Of a stretch of 64,000 nucleotides of DNA, positions 60,533-64,000 are shown piece after piece. The stretch's first letter is position 1; each line of letters begins with the position of its first letter. Source of the stretch: Entomortierella parvispora (taxonomy: Eukaryota; Mortierellomycota; Mortierellomycetes; Mortierellales; Mortierellaceae). The stretch spans positions 496,001-560,000 of the forward strand of contig OY752143.1 in NCBI GenBank assembly GCA_963573315.1. Reading direction: 5' to 3'. The translations under genes and the position numbers were made by a program. The notes under the pieces are model-generated. The model saw only the letters and a program-made list of their open reading frames with translations, ran no database searches and was not told the DNA's origin.

Positions 60533-63268
60533 ATGCCACCAAAGGAAAAGGTCGAATCTTCAGAGCAGGTCCTTCAGGCTGTCATCCTCGCCGACAGTTT
60601 CGATGAGCGATTCCAACCCATCACCCTCGAGACCGCCAGAGTAAATCCCCTTCTTTTCAATCTTTGAACCGCGGGAAAAGTTGACACGAAAAAAAAAAAA
60701 AAAAAAGATACTCGGAACTAATTTTTTTTTTTTAATATGCTTTCACAAACAAATAGTGTCTTCTTCCTCTGTGCAATGTTCCTTTGATCTCTTATACGTT
60801 CGAGTTTCTGGCCGTAGCAGGAGTCCAGGAAATCTTTGTCTTTTGCTGTTCTCACTCGGATAAAGTGAAGCAGTTTGTCAAGTAATGAAAAGGACTGGAG
60901 ATGAATCCTGTTTGCAAACCGGAGGAGTACGAACGCAGAAATATTATGAAAATGCTAACGTTTCCAACTCTTTTTATTTATTATTTATGCCAGGCAATAT
61001 GGAAAGCAATCCAACATGAAGATCCACACCATTGTCTCACAAGAGTGTTATTCTGTGGGAGACGCGATGCGAGAGTTGGATGCGAAGCAATTGATCGACA
61101 CGGATTTCATCTTGGTCACTGGAGATGTGGTCTCCAACATGAAGCTGGACAAGGTCTTGGAAGAACATCGTGCAAGAAGACAGGCGGACAAGAGTGCTAT
61201 CATGACCATGGTCCTCAAGAAAGCCAGCCCGCAGCACAGAAGTCGGTATGTAGTGTTCTTGTATCCAATGAGTCATCGTGACCTTGTCCCCTTTTTTTTA
61301 TTTTGGACACAAGGAAGCAACTGCCTTTACCTATAATCAAAGAAAGAAAGGGCAAAGAACAAAACTCTGATCTCTTCGTCCTTGTTTTTTTTTTGTTCTA
61401 TCTTTTAGCTCCGTGGGCGATGGCGCCTTGTTTGTTCTGGATCAGGCATCAAAGGAATGTTTACACTACCAGCCCGTGAAGGCGTTCAAGAGCAGTCGTC
61501 AGGACCGTCGTATGATCATGGATATGGAGATCTTTGACAAGCACCCAGAGGTTCAGATCAGGAATGATTTGATTGATTGTCAGATTGACATTTGTTCTGT
61601 GGAGGTGCCAGCATTGTTCACCGAGAATTTCGATTATCAGGATATCCGAACGGATTTCGTCCATGGTATCTTGACATCGGATCTTTTGGGCAAGACGATT
61701 CATTTCCAGGAGATCACGGATGTGTATGCGGCCCGTATTCGGAGTACACAAATGTACGATGCCGTCTCGAAGGATATCATCTCTCGCTGGACTTTTCCCA
61801 TGGTCCCGGATAGCAATTTGCAGGCCGGAGATTGCTATGAATTCCGTCGAGGACTGGTCTACAAGGAGAAGAGTGTCGTCTTGTCGAGGACTTGTGTTGT
61901 GGAGGAAAAGGTTGTCATTGGAGCCAATACCCAGATCGCTGAGCGCTCTGTCCTTTCCAACTGTGTGATCGGAAAGAACTGTGTCATTGGTGAGTTTCTC
62001 GTTCAAAAAAGAATGAACCCCTCCTCCTGTACAAAAAACTAATGGCTTCCTCCAATCTTTTCCTTAGGCGCCAACGTCAAGATTGATAATGCATACATTT
62101 GGGACAATGTCACGATCATGGACGACAGCGTAGTTCAACACAGTATTATTGCCAACGGAGCCATTTTGGAAAAAGGGGTGACTGTCGAGAAGGGATGCTT
62201 AATTTCGTTCAATGTAAGTCCTCACCTCTTCTATATCGATGTCGCAAAAGCGTGAATGGGATATTAGATATTTATCATCAACCTCGTCCGTTTTTTTGTA
62301 ATCCTCTTTTTTGCAGGTCAAGATTGGTGCCGGTGCCACCGTGCCAGCGTATTCACGTTTGACGACCTTGCCTGAGGATGAGGATGACTCTGAGGCAGAA
62401 TTGGAGTCGGAGCCAGCTGTTGTGGGCGCCACTGGACGCGGCAGAACTTTTAGAGAAGCGGAGGGATCGGATGATGAAGATGAGGAGGCAGATCCTCGCA
62501 ACAAGCAGGTCAACCGACTTGCGTATGATTTCACTGCCCTAGAGCTGGAGCAGGCGCAACAGGAGATGGCCTCGGGATCGGAATTCGAGAGTGAGGCTTC
62601 CGATCTGGAAGAGGATGAGGTCAACCCAGCCGAGGATTTGGACCGAGAGGTGACGCAGACCTTGGAGAGAGCCTTCAAGGAGAACCATACTGTCGATATT
62701 GCGGCGTTGGAGTTGAACACGTTGAGAATGGCGTCCAACTCGAGCTTCCACGAGATGCGCAAGCGTATTATCCCCAGTGTCTTGAAACATATGGACGTCA
62801 CCGCTGCTGCGAAATCGGGCAGGACCGTCAAGGAGGTCCTGGATAAGTGGGGTCCTTTGATTGGAAGGATGGTCCACGATGAGGATGACCAGGTTGACGG
62901 ACTCTATATCTTGCAGCGGGCTTCCGCGGCTTTGGTCCCTGGCACGAGCAATAAGGTCTTTGCGCCTGCTTTGAGATACTTTTATGACGCTGATATCTTT
63001 GAGGAAGATGCCATTTTGAGCTGGTACCATTCCGAGAAGAGTCAGCAGGGCTCTGATGGAGAGAAGAAACTCCGTGAAGTGGTAAGAAAGAATGAAGAAA
63101 AGCTGGATCGATCTTTTTTTTTTTTTTTTTTCTGTTACTGACCTGAATCCATCAATGGCGTTCATATAGGCGGCTCCCATGATCGCTTTCTTGGAACAAT
63201 CGGACTCGGAAGACGAGTCAGAGGAAGAGTCCGAGGAAGAATCCGAGGAAGAGTCGGACGAAGAGTAA
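60533..63268 (+). CDS. GCD6: Translation initiation factor eIF2B, epsilon subunit, 691 aa
   Basis: This is the catalytic subunit of the guanine-nucleotide exchange factor for eIF2. Seven exons join in frame: 60533-60640, 60757-60881, 60994-61245, 61409-61989, 62068-62213, 62317-63081 and 63170-63268. The nucleotidyltransferase-like domain starts [16 protein letters not shown], followed by [17 protein letters not shown] and [15 protein letters not shown]. Left-handed beta-helix hexapeptides follow ([40 protein letters not shown]). An acidic linker (about 420-480) leads to the C-terminal W2 HEAT domain with [20 protein letters not shown] and ILSWYHSEK, ending in Glu-Ser repeats. Length and order match the family (about 710). 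The start is the first ATG, in an A-rich context. Confidence 0.96.
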
Positions 63269-63693
63269 ATGTCCCAAAGCAGCAAAGGAAACAAAAAAAA
63301 AATTAAATCAAAATCTTTAGAGCATCTTGCAACACTTGAGAATATCCCAAACATCACAGTTTCATGAAAACAACCCACCATGCACGACGGATAGGAGGTT
63401 TTTGTTATCAGACACTCTCAGACTTCTTTAAGCGCGCCGATAGAATGAAACGGGATGAGGAAAATAAGGACTTTGGACTACGGACATGAACTCCTGAACA
63501 AGAGGATCACCCATCGCTTCTCATGGATCATTAAGATCTCATCTGCAGTTGAGAGTCGTGAGCTATCAAAGTCATCCGACGGTTCGGACCTAAACCTCAG
63601 TATTGAATTCTTGTTACAACTGCAGAAAGTAGAACCCGCTCTGGCATAGCTGAGCATTTCTTTTTTTTTTTATTTACACACGAGTTAGTCCTC
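63269..63693. other. Convergent 3' spacer
   Basis: This stretch lies between the stops of eIF2B epsilon and the C2-domain gene. It contains a poly-A-rich stretch just after the first stop and a poly-T run near 63661-63672. The plus-strand frame at 63455-63649 shows no motif. Confidence 0.55.
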
Positions 63694-64000
63694 TTATTTG
63701 CGACCAAAGAGGCCCTTCTTCCGACCACCTTCACCTCCAGGACCATCATTGGCAGGCTCAAACTCAATGGCAAGATGCAGACGTCCCCCGGATCCTCCCA
63801 ATGGTGCCCAAAAGTCGGCCTTGTACTCGCCGGGGTGAGCCTCGGTGGCGGACTGAATGTACTCCCACAGTCTCAGATCGAATTCACCGAGATCCTTGTC
63901 GCTACCAATGGTGTTATGGTCTCTGACGCAGAAGTTGATCGTCACGGGGTGGCCGGTGAGGCCTGGAATGACTACAGACTCACTCCAGTTGGGGGACAAG
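63694..64000 (-). CDS. C2-domain protein, C-terminal part (5' end beyond window)
   Basis: The open frame enters from the right edge and ends at 63694, giving about 101 residues. They contain the second half of a C2 domain: SPNWSESVVIPGL, VTINFCVRDHNTIGSDKDLG with Asp residues placed like the third calcium-binding loop, then FDLRLWEY and GGRLHLAIEFEP. A short Gly-rich tail ends in basic KKGLFGRK. Fungal C2 proteins of this size are often small single-domain proteins that bind membranes. Whether calcium binds cannot be judged without the first loop. Confidence 0.75.
   Translation of the reverse strand, partial: LSPNWSESVVIPGLTGHPVTINFCVRDHNTIGSDKDLGEFDLRLWEYIQSATEAHPGEYKADFWAPLGGSGGRLHLAIEFEPANDGPGGEGGRKKGLFGRK

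Overview
The window is nuclear DNA of a filamentous fungus. Genes carry up to 14 exons, with mostly short GT-AG introns and pyrimidine-rich acceptors. Spacers are full of CT/GA tracts, poly-A/T runs and microsatellites, and proteins carry Gln, Ser, Asn-Gly and Asn-Asp repeats. Gene content and style suggest an early-diverging lineage, most likely Mortierellomycota; this is inference, since no rRNA or other marker lies in the window. Gene models below were built by hand from splice signals, frame continuity and family motifs.

Layout, left to right. 1-5.3 kb: an LSB5-like VHS-domain gene (-, runs off the left edge), the tRNA m7G methyltransferase TRM8 (-) and the chromodomain/MRG protein EAF3 (+). 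6.3-12.4 kb: a 13-exon DENN-domain protein (+). 12.9-18.8 kb: peroxisomal acyl-CoA oxidase (-) and a tail-anchored FHA coiled-coil protein of the SLMAP/STRIPAK type (-). 18.8-22.7 kb: a long divergent spacer. 22.7-26.7 kb: two adjacent intronless genes (+), a UNC93-like MFS protein with a long tail and an unknown protein. 27.2-28.1 kb: an elongin-B-like ubiquitin-fold protein (-). 29.0-31.2 kb: a three-repeat PAH (Sin3-type) protein (+). 31.5-36.5 kb: DNA ligase IV (-), divergent from proteasome subunit alpha5 (+, 36.9-38.1 kb).

38.3-41.7 kb holds two nearly identical GNAT acetyltransferase genes in direct repeat, with an orphan reading frame between them. 44.2-45.1 kb holds a conserved-looking protein with a candidate PP1-docking motif (-). 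45.1-53.7 kb is almost free of recognisable genes apart from one isolated 3' exon (-). 53.7-63.3 kb: a ceramidase/CREST-type membrane protein, an F-box-like protein and eIF2B epsilon, all (+). The right edge cuts a C2-domain gene (-).

The genes are housekeeping and signalling functions (translation, proteolysis, chromatin, end joining, beta-oxidation, vesicle traffic) and do not form an evident pathway cluster. The most notable points are two PACE-like elements (Rpn4-type sites) in the promoter shared by ligase IV and proteasome alpha5, a patchy gene-conversion-like pattern between the GNAT copies, Asn-X dipeptide repeats from pure hexanucleotides in three unrelated proteins, and the orphan between the GNAT copies. 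I found no tRNA, rRNA, CRISPR array or intact transposon.
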